From NCBI GenBank assembly GCA_003553165.1, contig PUOZ01000268.1, positions 1-24,567 of the forward strand: a stretch of DNA of 24,567 nucleotides, read 5' to 3'. Of this stretch, positions 17,291 to 24,523 are shown piece by piece. Below the pieces are notes generated by a model that made no database searches, was not told the DNA's origin, and worked only from the letters and a program-made list of their open reading frames with translations. A program made the position numbers and the translations under genes. How positions within the stretch are numbered: position 1 is the stretch's first letter; each line of letters begins with the position of its first letter. The DNA comes from Thioalkalivibrio sp. GTDB lineage: Bacteria; Pseudomonadota; Gammaproteobacteria; Ectothiorhodospirales; Ectothiorhodospiraceae.

Positions 17291-18361
17291 TCAATTCAGG
17301 GCCGCGACCAGCGCGTCGCCCATCGCCTCGGTCCCGACCAGCGTGCAGCCCTCGGACTGGATGTCGGCCGTGCGCAGCCCCTGGTCGAGCACCCGCCCGA
17401 CGGCAACCTCGATCCGGCGCGCGCCTTCTTCCTGCCCCAGGCTGTGCCGGAGCATCATCGCAACGGACAGCACGGTGGCGATCGGATTAGCCTTGTCCTG
17501 CCCCGCGATGTCCGGAGCCGAGCCGTGTATCGGCTCGTACAGCCCGGCACCGGTCGCGTTCATCGAGGCGGACGGGAGCATCCCGATCGATCCGGTGAGC
17601 ATCGCGGCGGCATCGGACAGGATGTCCCCGAAGATGTTTCCGGTCACCATCACGTCGAACTGCTTGGGCGCCCGCACCAGCTGCATCGCCGCATTGTCCA
17701 CGTACATGTGGGAAAGCTCCACCTCGGGATACTCCTGGCCGACGCGGATCACCACCTCGCGCCACAGTTCCGAGACCTCCAGGACGTTGGCCTTGTCCAC
17801 CGAACAGAGGCGCCGATCGCGCTTCATGGCCGCCTCGAAGCCCACACGGGCAATCCTCTCGATCTCGGATTCGCTGTACACGGCCGTGTTGAAACCCACG
17901 CGCTCGCCGTCGCGCAGCTCGATGCCGCGCGGCTGCCCGAAATAGATATCGCCGGTCAGCTCGCGCACGATCAGCAGATCCAGACCCGCCACCACCTCGG
18001 GGCGCAGCGTGGAGGCCGATGCGAGCTGCGGATAAAGGATCGCGGGACGCAGGTTCGCGAACAGCCCGAGATCGGAACGAATGCCGAGCAGCCCGCGCTC
18101 CGGCCGCAGCTCCCGCTCCAGGGCTTCGTATTGCGGTCCGCCCACGGCACCCAGCAGAATGGCGTCCGCCTCGCGCGCCATCTGCTGGGTCGCCTCGGGA
18201 TAGGGATGGCCCACTGCGTCATAGGCCGCCCCGCCAATCAGGCCCTCGTCAATCGAGAGATCCATTCCCTCCAGCTCCGCCACCCGGTCCAGGACCTTCA
18301 TGGCCTCGTTGACGATCTCCGGGCCGATCCCATCGCCCGGCAACACCAGAATCCGTTGCAC
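17291..18361 (-). CDS. leuB: 3-isopropylmalate dehydrogenase
   Basis: Oxidises and decarboxylates 3-isopropylmalate in leucine synthesis, using NAD and a divalent metal. 356 aa. Visible active-site residues include Tyr140 (TGDIYFG), Lys190 (SVDKANVLE) and Asp222, Asp246 and Asp250 (HMYVDNAAM and [10 protein letters not shown]). [10 protein letters not shown] opens the protein and [14 protein letters not shown] binds the cofactor. Start is GTG at 18361 with GAGGAG 8 bases upstream. It is separated from leuD by about 490 bp of repeats and a hairpin element, so it may need its own promoter; none was clearly recognised. Confidence 0.97.
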   Translation of the reverse strand: MQRILVLPGDGIGPEIVNEAMKVLDRVAELEGMDLSIDEGLIGGAAYDAVGHPYPEATQQMAREADAILLGAVGGPQYEALERELRPERGLLGIRSDLGLFANLRPAILYPQLASASTLRPEVVAGLDLLIVRELTGDIYFGQPRGIELRDGERVGFNTAVYSESEIERIARVGFEAAMKRDRRLCSVDKANVLEVSELWREVVIRVGQEYPEVELSHMYVDNAAMQLVRAPKQFDVMVTGNIFGDILSDAAAMLTGSIGMLPSASMNATGAGLYEPIHGSAPDIAGQDKANPIATVLSVAMMLRHSLGQEEGARRIEVAVGRVLDQGLRTADIQSEGCTLVGTEAMGDALVAALN

Positions 18362-18483
18362 TCCGTCGTCTCCTCAGCTTGTCTTCGTCTTCATGACCCG
18401 GGGCGCTGGCGAGGCCAGCGCCCACACATTCGCCCCCCCTCCAGGAGCCGAGCCCTGCAGGAGGCCAGCTCTATGGGAACCAC
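18362..18483. other. Intergenic stretch upstream of leuB
   Basis: No gene seen. It holds the leuB ribosome site (GAGGAG near 18370) and C-rich, repeat-like sequence (CCAGGAGCCGAGCCCTGCAGG) that looks like a decayed REP half unit. Confidence 0.4.
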
Positions 18484-18641
18484 CCCCTGTGGGAGCCGCC
18501 CCCTGTGGGAGGCGAGCCCTCTCGGCGACTTGAAGCCCCGGGGCAATGCAAACCCATCACCCAAAGCACTGGCCTCCGCCATCCACACGGGCCGCCCCCT
18601 GTGGGAGCCACCCCCTGTGGGAGGCGAGCCCTCTCGGCGAC
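18484..18641 (+). repeat. REP-like repeat locus D between leuD and leuB
   Basis: Two cores at 18504-18528 and 18616-18640, 112 bp apart. Each is preceded by a half unit CCCCCTGTGGGAGCC (18484-18498 and 18596-18610), so a composite unit is duplicated. The orientation is the same as at the other three loci. The terminal inverted repeats seen in elements B and C were not found here. Confidence 0.8.
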
Positions 18642-18692
18642 CTGCAGCCGTGACAATGAGGCAGGACATTGGCCCCCGTTTCCCAGCGAAAC

Positions 18693-18856
18693 CTAGTGGA
18701 CCATGCGGGAAGTTCGGTAACTACGGAGCACAGCCAGGCGCGCCGGAGCAAGGCGGGCAAGTGCAGGAATAGCCACTCTATTTCAAACTTGCCCAACGCA
18801 GCGCCGGCGCGCCTGGCGCCGCGATCTGATACCGAACTTTCCGCATGGCCCACTAG
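18693..18856. mobile_element. 164-bp hairpin (MITE-like) element at the leuD stop codon
   Basis: Both ends begin CTAG. The outer 27 bases of each arm match at 25 positions (CTAGTGG-CCATGCGG-AAGTTCGGTA). After a diverged 12-13 bases come identical 14-bp inner arms, GCCAGGCGCGCCGG at 18733-18746 and its reverse complement at 18804-18817, then GGGCAAGT and GAATAG pairing around the loop CCACT. It encodes no transposase. The right CTAG provides the TAG stop of leuD. CTAG at both ends could be a duplicated target, as used by IS5-type enzymes, or part of the arms; the parent element is unknown. Confidence 0.75.
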
Positions 18857-19497
18857 CGACCTTCCATCAGCCAGGGCGCTTCCTCGCGCCGGCGCGCCTC
18901 GTAGGCGCGGATCTCCTCCGCATGCTGAAGCGTCAGCGCGATGTCGTCCAGCCCCTCCAGCAGCCGATGTCGTCGGTATTCGTCCAGATCGAAATGGAAG
19001 ACCGGCCCGCCTGGGACCCGAACCTCCTTGGCCTGCAGGTCCACCTCGATCCGCAGTCCAGGTTCCTGCCCCACCCGCCGAAAGAGCTCGTCGACCTCGT
19101 CTTCCTTCAAAACAACAGGTAACAACCCATTCTTAAAACTGTTGTTAAAGAATATGTCGGCAAACGACGGGGCGATCACAGCCCGAAAGCCGAAGTCGTC
19201 CAGCGCCCATACCGCGTGTTCGCGCGAAGAACCGCAGCCGAAATTCTTGCGCGCCAGCAGGATCGTGGCCCGGTCGAAAGGGCTCTGGTTCAGCACGAAG
19301 TCGGGATTCTTCCGGCGCCGGGAGTTGTCCGCATCCGGTTCGCCCGCATCCAGGTAACGCCAGTCGTCGAAGGCGTTCGGCCCGAACCCCGTGCGCTTCA
19401 CCGACTTCAGGTACTGCTTCGGGATGATGGCGTCGGTATCGACATTCGCGCGATCCAGTGGCGCGGCGATGCCCTCGTGTACGGTGAAAGCCTGCAC
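18853..19497 (-). CDS. leuD: 3-isopropylmalate dehydratase small subunit
   Basis: Small (swivel-domain) subunit of isopropylmalate isomerase, partner of LeuC. 214 aa, close to Pseudomonas LeuD. Motifs include [34 protein letters not shown] and [16 protein letters not shown]. Start is GTG at 19497, 3 bases after the leuC stop, with GGAGGG at the end of leuC serving as ribosome site, so translation is probably coupled. The stop codon TAG lies in the right-hand CTAG of the hairpin element at 18693-18856. The C-terminus ([10 protein letters not shown]) looks of normal length, so the element appears not to have truncated the protein. Confidence 0.97.
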   Translation of the reverse strand: MQAFTVHEGIAAPLDRANVDTDAIIPKQYLKSVKRTGFGPNAFDDWRYLDAGEPDADNSRRRKNPDFVLNQSPFDRATILLARKNFGCGSSREHAVWALDDFGFRAVIAPSFADIFFNNSFKNGLLPVVLKEDEVDELFRRVGQEPGLRIEVDLQAKEVRVPGGPVFHFDLDEYRRHRLLEGLDDIALTLQHAEEIRAYEARRREEAPWLMEGR

Positions 19498-19500
19498 GGC

Positions 19501-20910
19501 TCAGCCCTCCAGTTCTGCGGGATCGATGAAGTGCCCGGCCACGGCCGCGGCCGCCGCCAGCGCCGGACTGACCAGGTGCGTGCGCCCGCCCTGCCCCTGG
19601 CGCCCCTCGAAGTTGCGGTTCGAGGTCGACGCGCAGCGCTCGCCCGGCTCCAGCCGGTCGGCGTTCATGGCCAGGCACATCGAACAACCCGGCTCGCGCC
19701 ATTCGAAGCCGGCATCCAGAAAGACCCGGTCCAGGCCCTCGGCCTCGGCCTGCTGTTTCACCAGACCGGATCCCGGGACCACCATCGCCAGCTGGATGTT
19801 CTCCGCCTTGCGCCGTCCCCGCACCACCGCGGCGGCGGCACGCAGATCCTCGATCCGGGAATTGGTGCAGGAGCCGATGAAGACCTTGTCCGGACGGATG
19901 TCGCGGATGGCCATGCCGGCCGTCAGCCCCATGTACGTCAGCGCATTGCGCATGCCATCGGCGCGCACCGGGTCGGCCTCCTGCTCCGGATCCGGAACCT
20001 GACCGGTGATGCCGACCACCATCTCCGGCGAGGTTCCCCAGCTGACCTGGGGCTCGATCTCCGCCGCGTCCACCTCCACGACACGGTCGAACCGGGCATC
20101 CGGATCACTGACCAGATCGCGCCATGCCGCCGCCGCGCGCTCGAACATCTCGCCCGACGGCGACTGCGGCCGCCCGCGTACGTACTCGATCGTTTTTTCG
20201 TCGACCGCGACCATCCCCGCGCGGGCCCCGGCCTCGATCGCCATATTGCAGACGGTCATGCGTCCCTCGATCGACAGGCTGCGGATCGCGGAACCGCCGA
20301 ATTCGATGGCGTACCCGTTGCCCCCGGCGGTGCCGATGCGGCCGATGATCGCGAGCACCACGTCCTTCGCGGTCACGCCCGGGCGCAGATCACCCTCGAC
20401 CCGCACCAGCATGCTGCGGGACTTGCCCTGCCACAGGCACTGCGTCGCCAGCACGTGCTCGACTTCGGAGGTACCGATGCCGAAGGCCAGCGCCCCCAGG
20501 GCACCGTGCGTGGAGGTATGGGAATCGCCGCAGACGACGGTCATGCCGGGTAGCGTCGCGCCCTGTTCGGGGCCGATCACGTGCACGATGCCCTGGCGCA
20601 GGTCCTGCATCGGGAAGAACCTGAGCCCGTAGGAGGCGACGTTGCTCTCCAGAGTCTCCACCTGCACCCGGGACACCGGATCCGCGATCCCGGCGTTGCG
20701 GTTCTCGGTGGGGACATTGTGGTCAGGCACCGCCAGCACCGAATCCGCTCGCCAGGGCTTCCGGTCGGCCAGCCGCAACCCCTCGAAGGCCTGCGGCGAG
20801 GTCACCTCGTGCACGAGATGCCGGTCGATATACAGCAATGCATTGCCGTCGTCCTGCTCGCGTACCGCGTGCGCCTGCCACAGCTTGTCGTACAGCGTCT
20901 GTCCGGTCAT
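19501..20910 (-). CDS. leuC: 3-isopropylmalate dehydratase large subunit
   Basis: Aconitase-like [4Fe-4S] enzyme that isomerises 2-isopropylmalate to 3-isopropylmalate with LeuD. 469 aa. The cluster ligands are Cys348 ([13 protein letters not shown]), Cys409 and Cys412 ([11 protein letters not shown]). [12 protein letters not shown] opens the protein, and [22 protein letters not shown] is typical. The ATG at 20910 has AGGAGA at good spacing. A divergent LysR gene and a leader of about 300 bp lie upstream. It is likely regulated by that LysR protein, an inference from gene layout. Confidence 0.98.
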   Translation of the reverse strand: MTGQTLYDKLWQAHAVREQDDGNALLYIDRHLVHEVTSPQAFEGLRLADRKPWRADSVLAVPDHNVPTENRNAGIADPVSRVQVETLESNVASYGLRFFPMQDLRQGIVHVIGPEQGATLPGMTVVCGDSHTSTHGALGALAFGIGTSEVEHVLATQCLWQGKSRSMLVRVEGDLRPGVTAKDVVLAIIGRIGTAGGNGYAIEFGGSAIRSLSIEGRMTVCNMAIEAGARAGMVAVDEKTIEYVRGRPQSPSGEMFERAAAAWRDLVSDPDARFDRVVEVDAAEIEPQVSWGTSPEMVVGITGQVPDPEQEADPVRADGMRNALTYMGLTAGMAIRDIRPDKVFIGSCTNSRIEDLRAAAAVVRGRRKAENIQLAMVVPGSGLVKQQAEAEGLDRVFLDAGFEWREPGCSMCLAMNADRLEPGERCASTSNRNFEGRQGQGGRTHLVSPALAAAAAVAGHFIDPAELEG

Positions 20911-21212
20911 GAGTTCTCCTTCCCAGCACGATTGTGCGACGGCCGACAGCCGCCATCACCGCCATCCGGCACCCCGGCGCCGAGGCCCAACCCCAACGCC
21001 CCCACACACCCCAAAGCCAACGGGAGACGACGCTGCGTTCTCCGCCCTACGGCCCATGCGAACCCGTCTCGGCGGAAAACGCCGCAGCCCGTCATCGGCC
21101 ATTTCGAGATCAGGCGTTGGGTTCGGACCGCTCCGGCGAGCGCGAAAGCCATTGCCGCTGCGCTCTGCCATGCTGCGCGGCGCCCGAAACAACGCAAGAA
21201 GATACTTTCACG
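20911..21212 (-). other. Long untranslated leader upstream of leuC
   Basis: About 300 bp without a supportable gene between leuC and the divergent promoter region. It is very C-rich on the plus strand. Reading frames here lack ribosome sites and resemble no known family. No riboswitch or clear attenuator hairpin pair was recognised by eye. Confidence 0.4.
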
Positions 21213-21246
21213 TTGCAGACATAACAGCAAGTCGGTTTTATTATCC
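21213..21246. promoter_or_regulatory. Overlapping divergent promoters of lysR and leuC
   Basis: This is the A/T-rich island of the region. Rightward: TTGCAG at 21213-21218, then TTTATT at 21237-21242, spacing 18, for the LysR gene. Leftward: GATAAT at 21241-21246 (complement) with a poor -35, for leuC. The overlap and the weak leftward -35 fit the usual LysR arrangement, with the regulator binding between the genes. No clean T-N11-A dyad was fixed. Confidence 0.4.
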
Positions 21247-21274
21247 CATGCATTCCCCACGAGAATACTGATCG

Positions 21275-22192
21275 ATGACAGCCCTGCGTCCGGAACACTT
21301 CAGCATCGAGACCCTGGCCGCGTTCGTGGCTGTGGTCGACCATGGCAGCTTTTCCGCCGCGGCCGACAAACTCCACCTGACCCAGCCCGCGGTCACCAAG
21401 CGCATCCAGGCGCTCGAACAAACACTGGGAGAGCCGCTGTTCGAGCGCCGGGGACGCCAGACGCGCCCGCTGGAAGCCGCCGCCATCGTCTTGCCACAGG
21501 CCCGCGAGATCCTCGCCCGACTCGCAGACATCGAGCGCAGCCTGCGCGATCGCGGTAACCGCATCGGAGGCATACTCCGTCTCGCGACATCGCATCACAT
21601 CGCGCTGCACCGATTGCCCCCGGCCCTGAGCGCGTGCCGCAGCCGTCACCCGAACATCGCCCTCGAATTCGTGTTTCTCGATTCCGAGGCGGGCGTCGAA
21701 GCGGTGGCACGGCGACAGGTGGACCTGGCCTTGGCGACGCTGCCCGATCAGCTCCCGGAGGGCCTGGAGGCCGGCGCCCTCTGGAGCGATCGACTCATCC
21801 CGATGCTGCACGAGGAGTTGCTGGAGGGCGCTCCCGACCAAGCCTCCGACGCGTGGCCGGGCTGGCTCCAAGCGCAGCCCGTGATCCTACCGCCGGCCGG
21901 CAGCGCGACGCGAGTCCGCATCGACCGTGCCCTGCACCGCATCGGGCTGCACCTGGAGGCGCGACATGAAAGTCCGTATCTCGAGGTGATCCGGATGCTC
22001 ACCCGCGCCGGGCTGGGCATCGGCGTACTGCCAAGCTCGCTCGCCGCCCCCGGGCTCGCCCGCCTTGACCTGCCCGGACTCGACATCACCCGCAGCCTCG
22101 GCTGGGTCCGGCACGGCGCCCGCCATCAGTCGCGCGCCGAGAGCGCTTTCATCGACCTCCTCCGCGAGACGGGAACCGGGCTGCAAGGATGA
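21275..22192 (+). CDS. LysR-family transcriptional regulator
   Basis: 305 aa. The N-terminal winged helix-turn-helix (about 8-67) includes FVAVVDHGSFSAAADKLHLT and QPAVTKRIQALEQTLGEPLF. The effector-binding domain follows (about 92-295), with LRLATSHHIALHRLPPAL and LTRAGLGIGVLPSSLA. ATG at 21275. It is divergent from leuC, the same place as the LysR gene beside leuC in P. aeruginosa. It may therefore control leuCD, but the effector is unknown. It converges on the DUF4124 gene, 130 bp apart, where no clear terminator was seen. Confidence 0.93.
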   Translation: MTALRPEHFSIETLAAFVAVVDHGSFSAAADKLHLTQPAVTKRIQALEQTLGEPLFERRGRQTRPLEAAAIVLPQAREILARLADIERSLRDRGNRIGGILRLATSHHIALHRLPPALSACRSRHPNIALEFVFLDSEAGVEAVARRQVDLALATLPDQLPEGLEAGALWSDRLIPMLHEELLEGAPDQASDAWPGWLQAQPVILPPAGSATRVRIDRALHRIGLHLEARHESPYLEVIRMLTRAGLGIGVLPSSLAAPGLARLDLPGLDITRSLGWVRHGARHQSRAESAFIDLLRETGTGLQG

Positions 22193-22322
22193 CCCGCGCC
22201 ATGGTCCGGCCACCTTCGCAACACTCAGTCCTGAAGCACGCGATAACCGCCGCGAAGCCGCTTCGACCCGGAGCGGCAGGCCGAGTGCACTGCTGAAGCG
22301 CGCCGCGTCATCCGCCGTTTGC

Positions 22323-22877
22323 TCATTGGTCCGGGCGTGCGGGCGTCGGCAGGTGCTGCGTGAACTCTGGGGCTCGACGCGGTTGGGTGAACTCGGGCGC
22401 CCGGTTGGGTGGCCAGACGTCCGGCGGCGGGTCCGGCTGCAAATGGGGCGGCCGCGGATACCACTCTGGAGGACGATGCCGCGGGGGCCAGAACCAGCCG
22501 GGATGCCAGCGAGGGTCCCGGTACCGCGGATGGAAACGCGGTTCCGGTGCAGCTTCGGCGGCCGGGGGCGCTGGCGGACGCTCCCGCCACCGGGCCTCAG
22601 CGGCAGCCGCCTCCCGGCGCCGGCGTTCCGCAGCAAATTCATCCGCGAGACGCTGCGCGGCCTCCGCTCGTTCGCGGGCCGCCTGCGCCGCTTCGGGTGG
22701 CGGAGACGGCGGCAGCTCGAGCTCTCTGATAGCGCGATCGGGCGGGGGGCGATCGCCGTAAATGACCCGACCGTCCTGATCGACCCACTGGTAGATGCCA
22801 CCGGCAAAGGCGGCTGGCAACGCCGACAGCCCCCCGAGCAACAGAGCCAAAGGCAGGACGAGACCCGGTCGCGGCAT
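22323..22877 (-). CDS. Secreted DUF4124-domain protein
   Basis: 184 aa. A signal peptide (about 1-25, ending LPAAFA) is followed by a DUF4124 domain (about 26-50, GIYQWVDQDGRVIYGDRPPP), a small domain of unknown function common in gammaproteobacterial envelope proteins. Next is an Ala/Glu/Arg-rich helical stretch (about 60-100). The tail is rich in Pro, Trp, Arg and His (about 100-184), with a repeated APEFTQ. It is predicted to be periplasmic. The function is not known. The closest neighbours are a convergent LysR gene and a tRNA. Confidence 0.85.
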   Translation of the reverse strand: MPRPGLVLPLALLLGGLSALPAAFAGGIYQWVDQDGRVIYGDRPPPDRAIRELELPPSPPPEAAQAARERAEAAQRLADEFAAERRRREAAAAEARWRERPPAPPAAEAAPEPRFHPRYRDPRWHPGWFWPPRHRPPEWYPRPPHLQPDPPPDVWPPNRAPEFTQPRRAPEFTQHLPTPARPDQ

Positions 22878-22932
22878 GTCGGCATTCCTCCGCGCGCAAG
22901 GCGGGGCGGCGGGCGCGGCCCAGCGGAAAAAC

Positions 22933-23009
22933 TGGCGTCCCCGGCAGGATTCGAACCTGCGACCTGCCCCTTAGGAGGGGGCCACTCTATCCAGCTGAGC
23001 TACGGGGAC
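22933..23009 (-). tRNA. tRNA-Arg (anticodon CCU)
   Basis: A full cloverleaf on the leftward strand: acceptor GTCCCCG pairing with CGGGGAC, D arm GCTC/GAGT, anticodon stem GCCCC/GGGGC around loop CTCCTAA (anticodon CCT, reading AGG codons), five-base variable loop, and T arm GCAGG-TTCGAAT-CCTGC. The discriminator G and the CCA end are encoded (22933-22936). A short GTTTTT follows. AGG is a rare codon in a genome of this GC, consistent with a minor tRNA. Confidence 0.96.
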
Positions 23010-23018
23010 TCGGCCCCC

Positions 23019-23045
23019 AGTATAACCCGCACCCGTACCCGGCAA
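23019..23045 (-). promoter_or_regulatory. Promoter of tRNA-Arg
   Basis: TTGCCG (23040-23045) and TATACT (23019-23024) on the leftward strand, 15 bases apart. A G-rich discriminator, GGGGGCCGA, sits just before the mature tRNA, as is common at stable-RNA promoters. The short spacing is the weak point. Confidence 0.55.
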
Positions 23046-23257
23046 GGAAGGCCCCGGCCCCGCGGCGCCCCCGGGGGAGACCCACGCAATCGATTTCCGC
23101 GGCGCAGTTATCCTTACCCCCTCGCGGAAGGGTTATGCGGACGACCGCACCGGTTTCGCGAGAATGGTGGCCACAGAACCCAACCGGAGCCCAAACAGGC
23201 GATGAACGCATGCCCACCCCGGCCAAAGCAGGCCACGATGCCTGAGCGCGCTGCCCC

Positions 23258-23593
23258 ATGAGCGAATCTCCGCTGGCCGGGCGAGCCGTGAGCCTGCTGC
23301 AGCCGTTGATCGGCATCCGGGGCCGCCACGCGGGGCAGACTCTGGAGCTGGTCGAGGTCCTCGAGGACGGGCCGATGGTCGCGCTCCTGGACACCAGCGC
23401 CTCGCCACGCATCCGGACCAACCAGTTCGGGGACCCGCTGACGCGCCAGTCCAGGATCCTGACGCTCCCCGTGTTCAGCGAGATCGAGCCGGACGCGCAT
23501 CCGGTCCTCCGCTCGCTGCTGCCGGAAGCCATCCTCGAAGAACTGCGCGCCTTGATCCATGCCCATCGTAACGAACCGGACCCGCCACCATAG
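23258..23593 (+). CDS. Small protein of unknown function
   Basis: 111 aa, acidic to neutral, without signal peptide or membrane helix. The central part (VELVEVLEDGPMVALLD-like strands about 25-45) looks like a small beta domain, followed by a helical C-terminus (about 78-105, LPEAILEELRALIHAHRN). I do not recognise the family. Codon use is typical of the neighbourhood and the ATG at 23258 is the likeliest start, although no strong ribosome site precedes it. The complementary strand also has an open frame of 160 codons, but its sequence is arginine/glycine-rich without recognisable features. The gene stands alone between the tRNA promoter and repeat element B. Confidence 0.6.
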   Translation: MSESPLAGRAVSLLQPLIGIRGRHAGQTLELVEVLEDGPMVALLDTSASPRIRTNQFGDPLTRQSRILTLPVFSEIEPDAHPVLRSLLPEAILEELRALIHAHRNEPDPPP

Positions 23594-23645
23594 CAACCTG
23601 CCACGTCAGCACGCGGCAGAGGGCGAAGACCGTCATCTGCTTTCC

Positions 23646-23876
23646 TGATTTATCACGCAAGCTCCGCAGGGAATCCGCTCGTGCGCAACGCCCCCCTGCA
23701 TGGCCATCCCTTGTGGGAGGCGAGCCCTCTCGGCGACCGAACGGCCGCGCCCTGTGGGAGGCGAGCCCTCTCGGCGACCGAACGGAGGAAAACCTTCGCC
23801 CAGAACCTGGCCTCCCAAAAAGGCGTCCCTTGCAACGGCGGCAATCCGGCCACCTGCGGAGCTTTGATGCTAATCA
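23646..23876 (+). repeat. REP-containing inverted-repeat element B downstream of tesA
   Basis: Flanked by perfect 12-bp inverted repeats AAGCTCCGCAGG (23659-23670) and CCTGCGGAGCTT (23853-23864), with looser outer matches TGATT...ATCA on each side. Inside are two REP cores at 23712-23736 and 23753-23777 (41-bp period) and a partial inverted arm GGCCTCCC at 23809-23816. It has no coding capacity. Its left end matches element C over about 70 bp and its right end matches locus A. The right inverted repeat reaches the tesA stop codon. Confidence 0.82.
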
Positions 23877-24523
23877 AGTCTCGCGATATGAGGCTGCTCG
23901 ACGCGGTCGATCAGGGCTTCGAGTTCCTCCCACACGTTCTCCAGAATGCGCGCCTGGGCGTCCGCGGAGGGATGAATGCCATCCTCGAGCATCATCTCGG
24001 GTTCCAGCGCGATACCCTCGAGCAGGAAGGGCACGAAGGCCAGATCCCGCTCGGCCGCGAGATCGGCGAAGACCGCCGCAAACCGCTCTGTGTAGACTGG
24101 CCCGTAGTTCGGTGGGATCCGGATGCCGGCAAGCAGCACCCTGGCTCCAGCCGACGCGCTGGCGTCGAGCATGGCCTCGAGATTCTCGCGCATCGCCCGC
24201 AGCGAAAGGCCCCGCAGGCCATCGTTGCCGCCGAGTTCGAGGATCACCAGGTCCGGCTGGAATTCCTCCAGCAGCGCCGGCAGCCGCGTCCGCCCGCCCG
24301 CCGTGGTCTCGCCGCCCACCGAGGCGTTGCGCACGCGCCAGGGGGCGTCGCGCTCGTCGAGGCGCTGTTCCAGCAACGAAACCCAGCCGGCATCGCCCGC
24401 AATGCCGTGCGCGGCACTGAGCGAATCGCCAAAAACCAGGATCCGGTGCGGATCCGGGGAATTACTGGCGCCCGAAACACTCCATAGCAACGCCAGAACC
24501 ACTGCCATCAGGAAACGAAACAT
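23870..24523 (-). CDS. tesA: Periplasmic SGNH esterase / acyl-CoA thioesterase I
   Basis: Predicted periplasmic lysophospholipase/thioesterase/arylesterase of the TesA family. 217 aa. A signal peptide (about 1-19, MFRFLMAVVLALLWSVSGA) is followed by the SGNH blocks: Ser34 in VFGDSLSAAHG, the Gly block NASVGGETTAGG, Asn in ELGGNDGLRG, and the catalytic Asp/His in DGIHPSADAQ. The ATG at 24523 has GAGGA 7 bases upstream; a GTG at 24556 would add residues that spoil the signal peptide. Its start codon overlaps that of a divergent gene, and its stop (TAG at 23870-23872) lies in repeat element B. The divergent YbbA-like ATPase gene matches the E. coli tesA-ybbA layout. Confidence 0.95.
   Translation of the reverse strand: MFRFLMAVVLALLWSVSGASNSPDPHRILVFGDSLSAAHGIAGDAGWVSLLEQRLDERDAPWRVRNASVGGETTAGGRTRLPALLEEFQPDLVILELGGNDGLRGLSLRAMRENLEAMLDASASAGARVLLAGIRIPPNYGPVYTERFAAVFADLAAERDLAFVPFLLEGIALEPEMMLEDGIHPSADAQARILENVWEELEALIDRVEQPHIARLD

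Noticed and set aside
18484..18641. Repeats at 18484-18641 considered as a CRISPR array
   Set aside because: There are only two copies with a 112-bp period, the spacers are not uniform, there are no cas genes, and the same core is dispersed elsewhere as REP sequence.
20907..21260. A 117-residue leftward frame upstream of leuC, considered as a long leucine leader gene
   Set aside because: It begins at a GTG inside the promoter region, has no ribosome site and overlaps the leuC start. The Leu codons are noted in the findings only as a weak possibility.
22065..23261. A 398-residue plus-strand frame crossing the lysR end, DUF4124 gene and tRNA
   Set aside because: It runs through a complete tRNA and opposite a protein with signal peptide and DUF4124 domain, so it is not coding.
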